A DNA stretch of 5,779 nucleotides from Spirochaetia bacterium UBA5550 (lineage in GTDB: Bacteria; Spirochaetota; UBA4802; UBA5550): positions 45,058-50,836 of the forward strand of contig DINC01000381.1 of assembly GCA_002425885.1 (NCBI GenBank), in the 5' to 3' direction. Under the pieces are notes generated by a model. It ran no database searches and was not told the origin of the DNA. It saw nothing but the letters and a program-made list of their open reading frames with translations. The position numbers and the translations under genes were made by a program. Numbering within the stretch: position 1 is the first letter of the stretch; every line of letters begins with the position of its first letter. Of this stretch, positions 5,697-5,779 are shown in pieces.

Positions 5697-5739
5697 CCGG
5701 AACTGGTTCATGACAATAAAATCATGGTATCGGTTCCGG
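5697..5739 (+). terminator. Long hairpin after the DUF5320-type gene, possible terminator
   Basis: CCGGAAC (5697-5703) pairs perfectly with GTTCCGG (5733-5739). The stem extends inward through wobble pairs, one mismatch and one bulge to ATGA/TCAT around an 8-nt loop (5714-5721), for about 16 pairs in all. The T-rich stretch (5750-5760) begins only about 10 nt further on, so it is not an ideal intrinsic terminator. It could be a processing or attenuation structure. Confidence 0.5.
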
Positions 5740-5779
5740 CTTACTTAATCTGTTCTTTTACAGGAAGAGATCGAAATAA
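5740..5779. other. Window end with no supported gene
   Basis: This short AT-rich tail contains AGGAAGA at 5762-5768, which could be a ribosome binding site for a gene starting beyond the edge. No start codon or frame can be supported within the window. Confidence 0.3.

Noticed and set aside
5356..5711. Two Ser/Ala-rich minus-strand open frames
   Set aside because: They are complements of the Gly-rich and coiled-coil segments of the DUF5320-type gene, and the composition bias explains the lack of stops.

Overview
The window comes from a moderately AT-rich bacterial chromosome. It holds two leftward genes at the left end and four rightward genes after them. The organism cannot be named from the sequence alone. 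A Cys4-type Fur repressor with classical Fur boxes, a DUF5320-type Gly-rich protein, a FIST sensor paired with a soluble hybrid kinase, and GTG/TTG starts would fit an anaerobic or microaerophilic environmental bacterium. Spirochaetota, Deferribacterota or deltaproteobacteria-like lineages are possible, but that is a low-confidence inference. No mobile element, CRISPR array, tRNA or rRNA was seen.

Left part (1-1292, minus strand): a YkgJ-type cysteine-cluster protein (783-1292) is followed, after 31 bp, by an unrecognised protein with an acidic linker (1-751). The latter runs off the left edge. The two look like an operon driven by a promoter with a perfect TATAAT at 1314-1342.

Middle (1293-4640): a 241-bp divergent intergenic region carries back-to-back candidate promoters and a perfect 7-3-7 inverted repeat. 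It leads into a two-gene signalling operon. The first gene encodes a cytoplasmic FIST-domain protein (1534-2682). The second encodes a soluble hybrid histidine kinase (2679-4640) that begins at a TTG codon overlapping the FIST stop codon by 4 nt. The tight coupling suggests that the FIST protein is the ligand-binding partner of the kinase, as in the NosP/NahK-type pairing. No Hpt protein or output response regulator is encoded here, so the phosphorelay must continue elsewhere.

Right part (4641-5779): a fur gene has a near-ideal sigma70 promoter, and a 19-of-21 match to the classical Fur box overlaps its predicted transcription start, so it is almost certainly autoregulated. A second Fur-box-like inverted repeat lies between fur and a small Gly/Arg-rich DUF5320-type protein (5278-5670). 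That gene has a perfect AGGAGG ribosome binding site, which suggests it belongs to the iron (or metal/peroxide) regulon. Two tandem hairpins follow it, the second a plausible terminator. The last 40 bases contain no supported gene.
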